64,000 nucleotides of DNA, from contig NZ_JALLIK010000107.1 of NCBI RefSeq assembly GCF_023093595.1, positions 62,001 to 126,000 on the forward strand, in the 5' to 3' direction. The DNA is from Thauera aromatica_A (lineage in GTDB: Bacteria; Pseudomonadota; Gammaproteobacteria; Burkholderiales; Rhodocyclaceae). Below the pieces are notes generated by a model. The model did no database searches and was not told the origin of the DNA. It was given only the letters and a program-made list of their open reading frames with translations. Below, one piece after another: positions 8,412 through 16,967 of this stretch (the stretch's first letter is position 1; every line of letters starts with the position of its first letter). A program made the translations under genes and the position numbers.

Positions 8412-8880
8412 TCTCCACCACCGTACCGACCGCGACCAGCTCGAACAGCTCGATGAGGTCGCGGTTGCGCATGCGCACGCAGCCGTGCGAGCGCGGCTCG
8501 CCCATCGGCTGGTCGTCGCCGGTGCCGTGGATGTAGATGTAGCGCCGCATCGAATCGACCGTGCCGCCGCGGTTGCGTCCCGGCTCCTCGCCGCACAGCC
8601 AGAGGATGCGGCTGAGAATCCAGTCGCGCCCCGGATGGCGCGCGGCGAAGGCCGGCGTCCACACCTCGCCGGTCCTGCGCCGGCCGCGGAACACCGCCCC
8701 CGCTGGCGCACCGGCGCCGATCCGGGCGCGGATGCGGTGGCGGCCGCACGGCGTGCATTCGCTGCCCATTTCCTCCCCCGCCCCCTTCGCTGCGGTCGAC
8801 ACCGGGTAGCGGCGAATGCAGGCGCCATCGTCGCCGTACAGCGACAGGCGCTGCGCGCCGATTTCGATCCGGATGTGCAT
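8401..8880 (-). CDS. L,D-transpeptidase (YkuD domain)
   Basis: A YkuD-fold enzyme, a family that cross-links peptidoglycan or attaches proteins to it through an active-site cysteine. The catalytic signature is clear: an HGTGDD histidine, then SHGCVRM with the nucleophile. The ATG at 8880 (MHIRIEIGAQ) is preceded by GAGG at a good distance; the longer frame to 8913 would need a GTG. I see no strong signal peptide from this start, which is odd for an enzyme acting on the wall. The start or export route is therefore uncertain. It lies downstream of tadA on the same strand (gap 84 bp). Confidence 0.86.
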   Translation of the reverse strand: MHIRIEIGAQRLSLYGDDGACIRRYPVSTAAKGAGEEMGSECTPCGRHRIRARIGAGAPAGAVFRGRRRTGEVWTPAFAARHPGRDWILSRILWLCGEEPGRNRGGTVDSMRRYIYIHGTGDDQPMGEPRSHGCVRMRNRDLIELFELVAVGTVVEISE

Positions 8881-8964
8881 GCCGTCCTCGTTCACGCCGC
8901 TCCTGGCGCGCACCGGGCCGACGCGCCAGGCCGCGAATGCAATGGGCGCAGGAGTGGCCGCACG

Positions 8965-9429
8965 CTAGGCCACCAGCGTGCGGCCACGGCGGGCGGCAAA
9001 GAAGCCCGACAGCAGGCGCGCGCATTCGTCGGCGAGCAGCCCGCCCTCGATGCGGGCATGGTGGTTCAGGCGCGCCTCGGCGAAAAGGTCGAGCACGCTG
9101 CCCGCAACCCCGGTCTTGGGGTCGCGGGCGCCGAACACCACGCGGGCGAGGCGCGCGTGCATGATCGCGCCGCTGCACATCGCGCACGGCTCGAGCGTCA
9201 CGTACAGCGTGGCGCCGGGCAGGCGGTAGTTGCCCAGGCGCGCGCCGGCATCCCGCAGCGCCATCACTTCGGCATGGGCGGTGGGGTCGTGGCGGCCGAT
9301 CGGCTGGTTGAAGCCGCGCCCGACGATCTCGCCGTCGAGCACCACCACCGCGCCCACCGGCACTTCGTCGCAGGCCCCGGCCTGGCGCGCCTGCTCGAGC
9401 GCGGCACGCATGTAGTCTTCATCGTTCAT
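8965..9429 (-). CDS. tadA: tRNA-specific adenosine deaminase
   Basis: Deaminates adenosine-34 of tRNA-Arg(ACG) to inosine, an essential wobble modification. The zinc-binding deaminase signature is complete: H-A-E in 'PTAHAEVMALRDAG' and P-C-x2-C in 'TLEPCAMCSGAI'. 'FNQPIGRHDPTAHAE' and 'NHHARIEGGLLADEC' fit TadA rather than other cytidine deaminases. The ATG at 9429 is used; a GTG one codon upstream is less likely. Length 154 aa is typical. It sits between the esterase and the L,D-transpeptidase on the same strand. Confidence 0.94.
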   Translation of the reverse strand: MNDEDYMRAALEQARQAGACDEVPVGAVVVLDGEIVGRGFNQPIGRHDPTAHAEVMALRDAGARLGNYRLPGATLYVTLEPCAMCSGAIMHARLARVVFGARDPKTGVAGSVLDLFAEARLNHHARIEGGLLADECARLLSGFFAARRGRTLVA

Positions 9430-9585
9430 CACAAGGTCTTGTCCGTGGCCAGCCCGCCGCGCCGCACGCAGCCGACGGCAGGCGGAATCGATAAGCCGGA
9501 TTCTAACGGAGCGACCCGCGCCGCGTGCCGGCCACGTTGACGCTGCGCTGCCCCGCTCGCCACCGTCGAGCGCGCCCGCGCGCGC

Positions 9586-10536
9586 TCAGGCCAGCGCGCG
9601 CAGGTGGCGGCGCAGACCGGCCGCGGCCCGTTGCACCGCCTCTCCGGCTTCGGGAAACAGCTTGCCGAGGGTGATGAAGCCGTGGACCATGCCCGCCGTT
9701 TCGACGAAGTCCACCCCCCCTCCCTCGGCATTCACCCGCGCGGCGAACGCCGCGCAGTCGTCGATCAGGGGATCGAACTCGGCCCCGATCAGCAGCATCG
9801 GCGGCAGCCCGGCGAGCGAAGACGCCCGCATCGGCGACGCCCGCCAATCCTCGCTGTTGCCTTGCGGCAGATAGCGCTCGAAAAACCAACGCAGGCTTTC
9901 ACGATCGAGGAAGAAGCCCTCGGCATAGCGCGCGCGCGACGCGCGCGTGCTGACGATCTCGGTGCTCGGGTAGATCAGCAGCAGGAAGCGGGGCTGCAGC
10001 CCGCCGGCCTCGCGCCGGGCAAGTGCGGTGACGATCGCCAGATTGCCCCCCGCGCTGTCGCCGCCAAGCGCGATGCGCCCAGCGTCGATGCCGAGCGTTT
10101 CGGCGTGCCCGGCGACCCAGTCGAAGGCGAGGCGCGCATCGTCGACCGCCGCCGGGAACGGGTGCTCGGGGGCGAGCCGATAGTCCACCGACAGTACCGC
10201 ACAGGCCGAAGCATTGGCCAGTTCCCGGCACAGCGCGTCGTAGCTCGGCACATCGCCCACACACCACCCTCCACCATGGAAGTAGACTAGCACCGGCAGG
10301 CGCTCGGCCGGACAGCTCGAGCGCGGCCGGTACAGGCGCGCGAGCAAGACGCTGCCGTCGGGCCGGCGGATCGGTACCTCGACCGTCGATGCCACCGCGG
10401 GTGCGTCCGCACGGAAGGCGAACTGCAGCTTTTCGAAGGAGCGCCGGGCCTGGGCCACGGACAGTTCATGGAAACGCGGGGCACCGACACGGTAGATCAT
10501 GTCGAGGAGGGATCGGGCTGCGGGAGTGAGCGGCAT
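9586..10536 (-). CDS. Alpha/beta hydrolase, hormone-sensitive-lipase (HSL) type esterase
   Basis: An esterase of the bacterial HSL (family IV) group. The oxyanion-hole motif HGGGWCVGD is near residue 90, the nucleophile elbow is GGDSAGGN, and the catalytic aspartate and histidine follow in 'GAEFDPLIDD' and 'GMVHGFITLG'. The ATG at 10536 (MPLTPAARSLLDMI) gives 316 aa, normal for the family; the frame to 10689 lacks support. No signal peptide is visible, so it is probably cytoplasmic. The substrate is unknown: short acyl esters are typical for the family. Confidence 0.9.
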   Translation of the reverse strand: MPLTPAARSLLDMIYRVGAPRFHELSVAQARRSFEKLQFAFRADAPAVASTVEVPIRRPDGSVLLARLYRPRSSCPAERLPVLVYFHGGGWCVGDVPSYDALCRELANASACAVLSVDYRLAPEHPFPAAVDDARLAFDWVAGHAETLGIDAGRIALGGDSAGGNLAIVTALARREAGGLQPRFLLLIYPSTEIVSTRASRARYAEGFFLDRESLRWFFERYLPQGNSEDWRASPMRASSLAGLPPMLLIGAEFDPLIDDCAAFAARVNAEGGGVDFVETAGMVHGFITLGKLFPEAGEAVQRAAAGLRRHLRALA

Positions 10537-10758
10537 GGAATGGCAGAAATTTCGCGGTGGCACATCGGGCAGAGGCTGGATTCTAGCGGTTGGGCCGGCC
10601 TTCCGGAGTAAAGCGGGGCGCCCCCGAAGACCGACGCCGGTTCCGCTCTCGCCGTTGTCACGGTGACAAGTGGTAAGCGAGCGCTGCACCCCGGGCCGTT
10701 TCCACTACACTGGCGTCGGATGCACGACGCATGCATTGAACCACTCGGGAGAATGGAC

Positions 10759-11337
10759 ATGACGGCACCTCGTGTGAAAACCCGCCCCAAACTCTTCACC
10801 ACGCTCGCGCTGGCCCTGAGCGGCGCCTTGCTGGCAACGCCGGCCGCGGCGGAAAAACCCGACTGGGCGGGCGGTGGCAAACCCGAACGCACGCAGGCGC
10901 ACCCCGCCGAGCGCGGCAAGGCGGAAAGCCCGAACCGCAATCAGGTGCAGCGCGACAAAGCCGGAGCGGGCGAGCGCGGGCGTCGCGACGACAGCGACGA
11001 GCAACACACCTCCATTCAGGTCAGCACCTATTTCACCGACTCCCATCGGGAGGCGGTGCGCACGTACTATAGCGAGCACTTCCACGCCGGGCGCTGCCCG
11101 CCCGGGTTGGCGAAGAAACATAACGGCTGCATGCCGCCCGGATTGGCCAAGCAGTGGCGCATCGGCCGTCCGCTGCCGCGCGACGTGGTGTACTACGATC
11201 CGCCCTACGACATCATGGTCCAGCTCGGCGTACCGCCCGAAGGGCACCGCTTCGTGCGCGTGGCCGCGGACATCCTGCTGGTCGCGGTCGGCACCGGCAT
11301 GGTGGTCGACGCCCTTGAGGATCTGAACCGGATGTAG
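10759..11337 (+). CDS. RcnB-like exported protein
   Basis: The protein has a signal peptide (PKLFTTLALALSGALLATPAAA) followed by a charged, low-complexity stretch and a C-terminal region with 'CPPGLAKKHNGCMPPG', a paired CPPGLAK motif. The end 'YDIMVQLGVPPEGHRFVRVAADILLVAVGTGMVVDAL' resembles the RcnB/YohN periplasmic family, whose E. coli member affects nickel/cobalt homeostasis. I assign the family by motif resemblance only. Start: GGGAG at 10747-10751 is 7 bp from the ATG at 10759; another ATG at 10753 is too close to it. It diverges from the esterase gene. Its role in this organism is unknown. Confidence 0.7.
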   Translation: MTAPRVKTRPKLFTTLALALSGALLATPAAAEKPDWAGGGKPERTQAHPAERGKAESPNRNQVQRDKAGAGERGRRDDSDEQHTSIQVSTYFTDSHREAVRTYYSEHFHAGRCPPGLAKKHNGCMPPGLAKQWRIGRPLPRDVVYYDPPYDIMVQLGVPPEGHRFVRVAADILLVAVGTGMVVDALEDLNRM

Positions 11338-11518
11338 GCGCCGGCCGCCCACAGCACGCACTGCGGCGGGCGCAAAGGCCGGGGCGCGATCGCCGATCGG
11401 CCGCAGCGGGCAACGCAAGCGCTTACCGGCGAGAGTCTCGGCGGCCACCACCTCCGGCTTGACCGATTCATGCCTGGTGCACAGGGACAATCCGAGCAAT
11501 ACCAGAACGGAGCGAATG

Positions 11519-12859
11519 ATGGAGCATTACGACTACATCGCCATCGGCGGTGGCAGTGGCGGCGTGGCAACGGCACGCCGTGCGGCCGAATACGGCGCAC
11601 GGGTGCTGCTGGTCGAAGGCGCGCGCCTCGGCGGCACCTGCGTCAATGTGGGCTGCGTCCCGAAAAAGATTATGTGGTATGCGTCGGGAATCGCCCAGGC
11701 GATGCGCGATGCGCCCGGCTACGGCTTCAGCGCAGTCGCCGGCACCGTCGACTGGGCCAGCCTGAAGGCGCGCCGCGACGCCTACATCGCCCGCCTCAAC
11801 GGCATTTACGCCGGCATGCTGGACAAGGCCGGCGTCGACATGGTGCACGGGTTCGCCCGCTTCGTCGAACCCCATGTGATCGAAGTCGACGGGCGGCGCT
11901 TCACCGCCCGGCATATCGTCATCGCCACCGGTGGAAGGCCGGTGATCCCCGACCTTCCAGGGGCGGAACTGGGCATCGACTCCGATGGCTTCTTCGCCCT
12001 CGACCATCAGCCGCGGCGCGTGGCGGTGGTCGGGGCGGGCTACATCGCGGTGGAACTGGCGGGCGTACTCAACGGCCTCGGCAGCGAAGTCACCATGCTG
12101 GTGCGCGGCCCCGGGCTACTGCGCGGCTTCGATACCATGGTGCGTACGGAACTGAAGGCGCAAATGGAGGAAGACGGAGTCGCGCTGCGCTTCGGCACGA
12201 AAGTGCGCGCCCTGTCCCGCCCGGCCGGCGGTGCCCTGTCCGTCGAATGCGACGATGGCAGCATCCTGGAAGTCGATGCCCTGATCTGGGCCACCGGGCG
12301 CCGCGCCAACACCGCCGACCTGAACCTGGAGGCGGCCGGGGTCGATGCCGAAGCCGGCGGCGTGATCGCCACCGATGATTTTCAGAACACCGCGGTCGAG
12401 GGGATCTACGCCATCGGCGACATCACCGGCCGCGCCGAACTCACGCCGGTAGCGATCGCCGCCGGGCGCAAGCTCGCCGCCCGCCTGTTCCGCAGCCAGG
12501 CCGACAGCCGCCTCGACTACAGCGACATTCCGACCGTGGTTTTCAGCCACCCGCCGATCGGCACCGTGGGACTGACCGAGGACGAAGCCCGCGAGCGCTT
12601 CGACAACGTCGAGGTGTTCTCGACCCGCTTCACCGCGATGGCCCACGCGCTCACCGAACATCGGCCGAAAACGGCGATGAAGCTGATCTGCACCGGCCAG
12701 GATCTGCGCGTCGTCGGCATCCACGTAATCGGCGACGGCGCCGACGAAATGCTGCAGGGCTTTGCCGTGGCGCTCAAGATGGGCGCCACCAAGGCCGACT
12801 TCGACAACACCGTCGCCATTCACCCCACCAGCGCGGAAGAGTTCGTCACGCTGCGATGA
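11519..12859 (+). CDS. gor: Glutathione-disulfide reductase
   Basis: An FAD/NADPH pyridine-nucleotide-disulfide oxidoreductase that regenerates GSH from GSSG in the cytoplasm. Visible parts are the FAD-binding IGGGSGGVATARRA, the redox-active CVNVGCVPKK, the NAD(P)-binding VVGAGYIAVELAGVL, and the dimer-domain histidine-glutamate 'AIHPTSAEEFVTLR' at the end. That ending and the VPKKIMWYAS segment are typical of glutathione reductase rather than lipoamide dehydrogenase. Two ATGs overlap the start (11516, 11519); the second has better spacing from GGAG at 11509-11512. About 446 aa, as expected. A small unknown gene follows after 35 bp. Confidence 0.92.
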   Translation: MEHYDYIAIGGGSGGVATARRAAEYGARVLLVEGARLGGTCVNVGCVPKKIMWYASGIAQAMRDAPGYGFSAVAGTVDWASLKARRDAYIARLNGIYAGMLDKAGVDMVHGFARFVEPHVIEVDGRRFTARHIVIATGGRPVIPDLPGAELGIDSDGFFALDHQPRRVAVVGAGYIAVELAGVLNGLGSEVTMLVRGPGLLRGFDTMVRTELKAQMEEDGVALRFGTKVRALSRPAGGALSVECDDGSILEVDALIWATGRRANTADLNLEAAGVDAEAGGVIATDDFQNTAVEGIYAIGDITGRAELTPVAIAAGRKLAARLFRSQADSRLDYSDIPTVVFSHPPIGTVGLTEDEARERFDNVEVFSTRFTAMAHALTEHRPKTAMKLICTGQDLRVVGIHVIGDGADEMLQGFAVALKMGATKADFDNTVAIHPTSAEEFVTLR

Positions 12860-12894
12860 TGATCGAACCACCCGGACCTGCAGGAGCAACGCCG

Positions 12895-13104
12895 ATGCCC
12901 ATGACCTACGAGCGATACCTGGACGAAGTCGCCACGCTGCTCTACGAGCGCTACGAGCAAAGCGAAAAAGCGGCCATCCAGCTGGTGATGGCCGCCCAGG
13001 CGGACGATTTTTTCAGCGCGCACGACGACGATCCGTCAATGTGCACGCTGGAGCGCGCGCAGGCCGACGCCCGCGCGGTGTTCCGCAGCTACGGCAAAGC
13101 TTAG
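12895..13104 (+). CDS. Small uncharacterised protein (69 aa)
   Basis: A short acidic protein starting MPMTYERYLDEVATLLYERY, preceded by AGGAG (12882-12886) 8 bp from the ATG, a convincing ribosome site. It is mostly helical in appearance, with one cysteine near the end, no membrane segment and no signal peptide. I do not recognise the family. It follows gor by 35 bp and may be in its operon. Its stop overlaps the stop of the convergent DUF2249 gene by 4 bp. Confidence 0.65.
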   Translation: MPMTYERYLDEVATLLYERYEQSEKAAIQLVMAAQADDFFSAHDDDPSMCTLERAQADARAVFRSYGKA

Positions 13105-13436
13105 CCGCCCGAGCAGCCGCAGCCCTGGCCGCTCGTGCCGCCACTGCAGCTTCCGGCCGTGCCGGCAGCGGCGGGCGCCCCTGCCGTCGCCGGAGCGCCG
13201 AGCTGGATGGTGAAGTCGATGACAATGTTGCCCGGCTCGCGCGCGACATAGCTGATCCCGACCTGGTTGCCATAACGCTGCTGGATCTGGCCGAGCAGCG
13301 GCAGCGGGTCATGGTCGTTGACGAAGCGCATCACTTCGCCATCTTCGAGCGACTCGAGGGCACCGAAAATGGCCGCATGACGGAAACGCTTGGCGACACC
13401 GCGCGCATCGAAGGGGTGGACATCGTTCTGGGACAT
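13101..13436 (-). CDS. DUF2249 domain protein with cysteine-rich tail
   Basis: The core (residues ~5-75; 'HPFDARGVAKRFRHAAIFGALESL', 'MRFVNDHDPLPLLGQIQQRYG') matches DUF2249, a small TusA-like domain common near denitrification and redox genes. After an Ala/Pro linker the protein ends CSGGTSGQGCGCSGG, with three cysteines in the last 15 residues, an unusual tail suggesting metal or thiol chemistry. The ATG at 13436 has GGAAG about 8 bp upstream; an ATG at 13451 is possible but has no ribosome site. Function is not established for this family. Confidence 0.8.
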   Translation of the reverse strand: MSQNDVHPFDARGVAKRFRHAAIFGALESLEDGEVMRFVNDHDPLPLLGQIQQRYGNQVGISYVAREPGNIVIDFTIQLGAPATAGAPAAAGTAGSCSGGTSGQGCGCSGG

Positions 13437-13714
13437 GGCGAATTCTTCCATCGGATAGGGGTACCGGACTTGACATGCGGCCGGACTCGCAGCGGGGAAA
13501 ATGGTAATGCAGGCACGGCGGAAGGTGCCTTGAGGAAAAACAAGAAACCCGGCCCGGGCCCGACCGCCCGCAGCGGGCGCCTGTGATATTGTTGTCATCG
13601 GGGAACGGGGAAAATGCGGTCGGATCGAGCACGCTCGGCCGGACATGCGGGCATGCGAAGAACCCCCTCCTGCGATCCCCGGACGATCCTTTTTTGCGCG
13701 AGTGGAGAACCTTT

Positions 13715-14221
13715 ATGGCCAGCAAGCAAGAGCAGTTCAACGAACTTCAGCGAAAAAATCTCGAAACCGCGATGCGTCTGGCGCAACTTTCGATCGAAAA
13801 CTCCCAGCGCATCATGGAAATCCAGGTGGCGATGGCGAAAAGCCTGTTCGAGGAAGGCGTCGAAAGCGCAAAGGCGCTGTCGTCCGCCAACGATCCGAAA
13901 GGCATCATGGATCTGCGCACCCACTACGCGCAAAGCACCACGGAAAAGATGCTTTCCTGCGCACGGGAAATCGCCGAGATCACCGCCCGCACGCAAAGCG
14001 AGTTCGGCAAGCTGGTGGGAGAACAACTCAGCACCGGTTCCCAGGACATGTTCGAAGCGATGCAGAAGATGTTCAAGGGCATGCCGATCGCCGACCAGAA
14101 TGCGCTGAGCGCGCTTCAGAACGCGATGGACACCACCCGTGCCGCATTCGAGCAGATCACTCGAGCATCGACTGAAGCCTTCCGCAGCGCAGCCCCGCAA
14201 GACAGCAAAGGCCGCAAGTAA
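13715..14221 (+). CDS. phaP: Phasin family protein
   Basis: A 168-residue amphipathic helical protein matching the phasins that coat polyhydroxyalkanoate granules and control their size. 'QFNELQRKNLETAMRLAQLSIENSQRI' and the regular heptad-like pattern of the whole protein fit the phasin_2 domain. The ATG is preceded by GGAG (13704 area) at good spacing. It stands alone, between the DUF2249 gene (divergent) and a GC-rich hairpin. This implies that the organism stores PHA, common in Rhodocyclales; the synthase is not in this window. Confidence 0.9.
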   Translation: MASKQEQFNELQRKNLETAMRLAQLSIENSQRIMEIQVAMAKSLFEEGVESAKALSSANDPKGIMDLRTHYAQSTTEKMLSCAREIAEITARTQSEFGKLVGEQLSTGSQDMFEAMQKMFKGMPIADQNALSALQNAMDTTRAAFEQITRASTEAFRSAAPQDSKGRK

Positions 14222-14244
14222 GCGTCCCCGCCGGGGACCGGAGA

Positions 14245-14280
14245 CGAGCCGGACAGCGCCTGCGGGCGCCGCCCGGCTCG
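14245..14280 (+). terminator. GC-rich hairpin after phasin gene
   Basis: An 8-bp outer stem (CGAGCCGG at 14245-14252 with CCGGCTCG at 14273-14280) encloses a 5-bp inner stem. It starts 24 bp after the phasin stop, between convergent genes. No T tract follows, so it could be a terminator or only an mRNA 3' stabiliser. Confidence 0.4.
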
Positions 14281-14321
14281 GTTCGTAGTCCACCACCAGC
14301 GAGCGCGATCCGCCCTGCCCG

Positions 14322-14355
14322 GCTCAGCGCCGTTGTTCGCTCAGCGCCGTTGTTC
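14322..14355. repeat. Exact 17-bp tandem duplication spanning the moaE stop
   Basis: The 17-mer GCTCAGCGCCGTTGTTC occurs twice head to tail (14322-14338 and 14339-14355). The second copy contains the moaE stop codon, so the first is a downstream copy of the gene's last few codons. This looks like a recent slippage event. Confidence 0.9.
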
Positions 14356-14907
14356 AATTTCGTCCCAGACTTCCTCGACCCGCATTTTTTCGCCCTTGCA
14401 GGCGTCCTCTGCAGGAAGGGCGGCGGCGCCACCCGCGTCGTCCGCCTCCACCCAGCGTGCGGCAGCGGAGTCGTCGCTATCGCGCGCATCGACCCAGCGC
14501 GCCCCGCTCGGCGTTTCCTCCCGCTTCCAGAACGGCGCCTGCGTTTTCAGGTAGTCCATGATGAATTCGCAGGCAGCGAAGGCCTCGCCGCGGTGGGCGC
14601 CGGCGACGCCGACGAAGACGATGCGGTCGGCCGGCTCGAGGCGGCCGTAGCGATGGATCACGCGCACCCCGAGCAGCGACCAGCGCTGCCGCGCGGCGGC
14701 GACGATGTCCTCGAGGGCACGCTCAGTCATGCCGGGATAATGTTCCAGCGTCATCGCCGAAACGCCGCTGCCGTCGTTGGCGTCGCGCACCAGGCCGACG
14801 AAGCTCGCCACCGCACCGATGTCGCGGCGGGCCGCGCCGAGGCGTTCGATCTCGTCGCCGATGTCGAAATCGGCTTCCTGAACGCTTACTTCATTGCCCA
14901 CATCCAT
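14341..14907 (-). CDS. moaE: Molybdopterin synthase catalytic subunit
   Basis: The large subunit of molybdopterin synthase, which transfers sulfur from MoaD to precursor Z. Core signatures are present: 'GAVASFVGLVRDANDG', 'LEHYPGMTERALEDI', 'VIHRYGRLEPADRIVFVGVAGAHRGEAFAACEFIMDYLKTQAPFWK' with the conserved lysines. After the core, about 45 residues extend the C-terminus as an acidic, Ala-rich tail, longer than usual. It lies 3 bp after moaD in the mobB-moeA-moaD-moaE run. Confidence 0.94.
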   Translation of the reverse strand: MDVGNEVSVQEADFDIGDEIERLGAARRDIGAVASFVGLVRDANDGSGVSAMTLEHYPGMTERALEDIVAAARQRWSLLGVRVIHRYGRLEPADRIVFVGVAGAHRGEAFAACEFIMDYLKTQAPFWKREETPSGARWVDARDSDDSAAARWVEADDAGGAAALPAEDACKGEKMRVEEVWDEIEQRR

Positions 14908-14910
14908 GCT

Positions 14911-15171
14911 TCAACCCCCGGTTACCGGCGGGAAAAACGCCACCTCGTCGCCTGCCGCGAGCGGTGCGTCAGCCCCCACTATGCGCTGGTTGACCGCCGC
15001 ACGCACATTGCGTCCGGCCGCCAGGGCCTGCCAGGCCTCGCCGCGGGCGGCCAGATGGGCACGCAGCGCACCGACCGAACCCACGCCTTCGGGCAGGGCG
15101 AACTCCTCGCCCGACTGCCCGACGGCTTCGCGCAGGCTGGCGAAATACAGGATCTTCACGTTCGTCGTCAT
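14911..15171 (-). CDS. moaD: Molybdopterin synthase sulfur-carrier subunit
   Basis: An 86-residue ubiquitin-fold protein ending in the obligatory Gly-Gly (PPVTGG), which is thiocarboxylated before sulfur is passed to the pterin. 'VKILYFASLREAVG' at the N-terminus is the family hallmark. It lies between moeA and moaE, almost touching moaE, consistent with the two subunits being made together. Confidence 0.95.
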   Translation of the reverse strand: MTTNVKILYFASLREAVGQSGEEFALPEGVGSVGALRAHLAARGEAWQALAAGRNVRAAVNQRIVGADAPLAAGDEVAFFPPVTGG

Positions 15172-15213
15172 GCTTGTCTCTCGTTCGCGGGGGGCGGCCC
15201 GCCTGGATCGGTT

Positions 15214-16419
15214 TCAGTGCAACAACTCGCCGTAGGGCAGGAAGCGCACCTGCTCGCCGCGCTCGATCACGGTGCCGGCCGGGATATCGACCAGCCCGGT
15301 TGCCCACACGGTGGAGTGGAGCGCCGCCGAGCCCTGGTTGGCGAAGACTTCCACTTCGCCCCGGGCGTTGATGCGCGCACGCAGGAATTCGCGCCGGCGG
15401 TCCGGCTTCGGCCAGTCGAAATCGGCGCGCAGCGTCAGTGCCACCGGATCGGTCTCGCCCACCCCCTGGGTGGCGAGCAGGAACGGCCGCACCAGCATCA
15501 CGAAGGTGACGAAACTCGATACCGGGTTCCCCGGCAGGCCGATGAAGGCGGCCCCGTGCACCCGGCCATAGGCGAGCGGCTTGCCCGGTTTCATCGCGAT
15601 CTTCCACATGTCGAGGCTGCCCTCGGCCTCGACCGCGGGCTTGACGTGGTCTTCCTCGCCGACCGAAACGCCGCCGCTGGTGAGGATCAGGTCGTGGCCC
15701 TCGGCCGCCCGGCGCAACACGTCGCGGGTGGCGTCGAGACGGTCGGGGACGATGCCGAAGTCCTCCACTTCACAGCCGAGCGCGACGAGCAGGCCGCGCA
15801 GCATGAAGCGGTTGGAATTGTAGATGCCGCCCGGCGGCAACGGCTCGCCCGGCATCACCAGCTCGGAGCCGGTGGAGAACATCGCCACCTTCACCCGCCG
15901 ATACACCGGCAGCTGCGCCAACCCCACCGAAGCGGCCAGCGCCACCGCCTGCGGACTCAGGCGCAGGCCTGCGGGCAGCAGCTCGTCACCGGCGGCGATA
16001 TCCTCGCCCATGCGGCGCACCGCCTCGCCGAGGCGGGGGACGGCGTTGACGACGACGTGCTCGCCATCGTGCTCGCACAGCTCCTGCATCACCACCGTGT
16101 CGGCCCCCGGCGGCAGCGGCGCGCCGGTGAAGATGCGCGCGGCGGTGCCCGGCACCAGCTCGTGGCCGACGCTGCCGGCCGGAATGCGCTGGCTCACCGC
16201 CAGCCGGGTGCCGGCGGCGGGGACGTCGACGGCGCGCAGGGCGTAGCCGTCCATGCCCGAGTTGTCCATCGGCGGCAGGTTGATCGCGGAGCGCTGCGTC
16301 GCCGCGAGCACCCGGCCGGCAGCGAACAGGGAGTCGACATGGTCGATCTCGCGCACCGGCCGGGCAAAACCGAGCAAGCGGCCGCGGGCTTCATCGAAGG
16401 AGAGCATGTTGCCGTTCAT
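15214..16419 (-). CDS. moeA: Molybdopterin molybdenumtransferase
   Basis: MoeA inserts molybdate into adenylated molybdopterin. Visible signatures are 'NLPPMDNSGMDGYALRA' near residue 50, 'ARIFTGAPLPPGADTVVMQE', the MoCF-biosynthesis segment 'LILTSGGVSVGEEDHVK', and the C-terminal 'GLPGNPVSSFVTF'. At 401 aa the length is normal. The ATG at 16419 overlaps the mobB stop (ATGA). Preceding frames to 16545 lie inside mobB. It is the second gene of the cofactor operon. Confidence 0.95.
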   Translation of the reverse strand: MNGNMLSFDEARGRLLGFARPVREIDHVDSLFAAGRVLAATQRSAINLPPMDNSGMDGYALRAVDVPAAGTRLAVSQRIPAGSVGHELVPGTAARIFTGAPLPPGADTVVMQELCEHDGEHVVVNAVPRLGEAVRRMGEDIAAGDELLPAGLRLSPQAVALAASVGLAQLPVYRRVKVAMFSTGSELVMPGEPLPPGGIYNSNRFMLRGLLVALGCEVEDFGIVPDRLDATRDVLRRAAEGHDLILTSGGVSVGEEDHVKPAVEAEGSLDMWKIAMKPGKPLAYGRVHGAAFIGLPGNPVSSFVTFVMLVRPFLLATQGVGETDPVALTLRADFDWPKPDRRREFLRARINARGEVEVFANQGSAALHSTVWATGLVDIPAGTVIERGEQVRFLPYGELLH

Positions 16420-16910
16420 TGGTCTTTCAGGTAGTCGAGGATGAAATCGGCCACCGCCACCGCGTCGTTCAACGCCAGGCGCGGCAGTGGACAATCGATG
16501 TCGGCATCGGTAGCAACCGCCACCACATGCGGGTTTTCCGGCCACAGCGGCGGCTTGCCGTGCTCGGGGCGGTGGATCTCGATCTTGGGCACGGTCGCAG
16601 CCTTATAACCTTCGATCAGGACCAGGTCGCAGGGTTCGAGCAGGCGTAACTGCTCGTCCAGGGTCGGCTCCGGGTCGCCGCGCAGCTCGTGCATCAGGAC
16701 CCAGCGGTCGTTCGACAGCATCAGCACCTGGGTGGCGCCGGCCGCGCGATGGCGCCAGGAGTCCTTGCCCGGCTTGTCGAGGTCGAAGCCATGGTGGGCA
16801 TGCTTGATCACCGACACGCGCAGGCCGCGGGCGGTGAATTCGGGAATCAGCTTTTCCACCAGGGTGGTCTTGCCGGAGCCGGACCAGCCGGCGAAACCAA
16901 AGACTTTCAT
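16416..16910 (-). CDS. mobB: Molybdopterin-guanine dinucleotide biosynthesis protein B
   Basis: A GTP-binding accessory to MobA in forming the guanine dinucleotide form of the cofactor. The P-loop AGWSGSGKTTL is at residues 7-17; 'VSVIKHAHHGFDLDKPGKDSWRHRAAGA' and 'LVLIEGYKAATVPKIEIHR' are the standard MobB blocks. At 164 aa it is complete. It is the first gene of the mobB-moeA-moaD-moaE run; the four genes imply bis-MGD enzymes such as nitrate reductase or formate dehydrogenase elsewhere in the genome. Confidence 0.94.
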   Translation of the reverse strand: MKVFGFAGWSGSGKTTLVEKLIPEFTARGLRVSVIKHAHHGFDLDKPGKDSWRHRAAGATQVLMLSNDRWVLMHELRGDPEPTLDEQLRLLEPCDLVLIEGYKAATVPKIEIHRPEHGKPPLWPENPHVVAVATDADIDCPLPRLALNDAVAVADFILDYLKDQ

Positions 16911-16967
16911 CGAAATGCCGCGCGCGGAATCGGGTTGAGCGATCCGAGAGGATACAACAGAGCGCGC

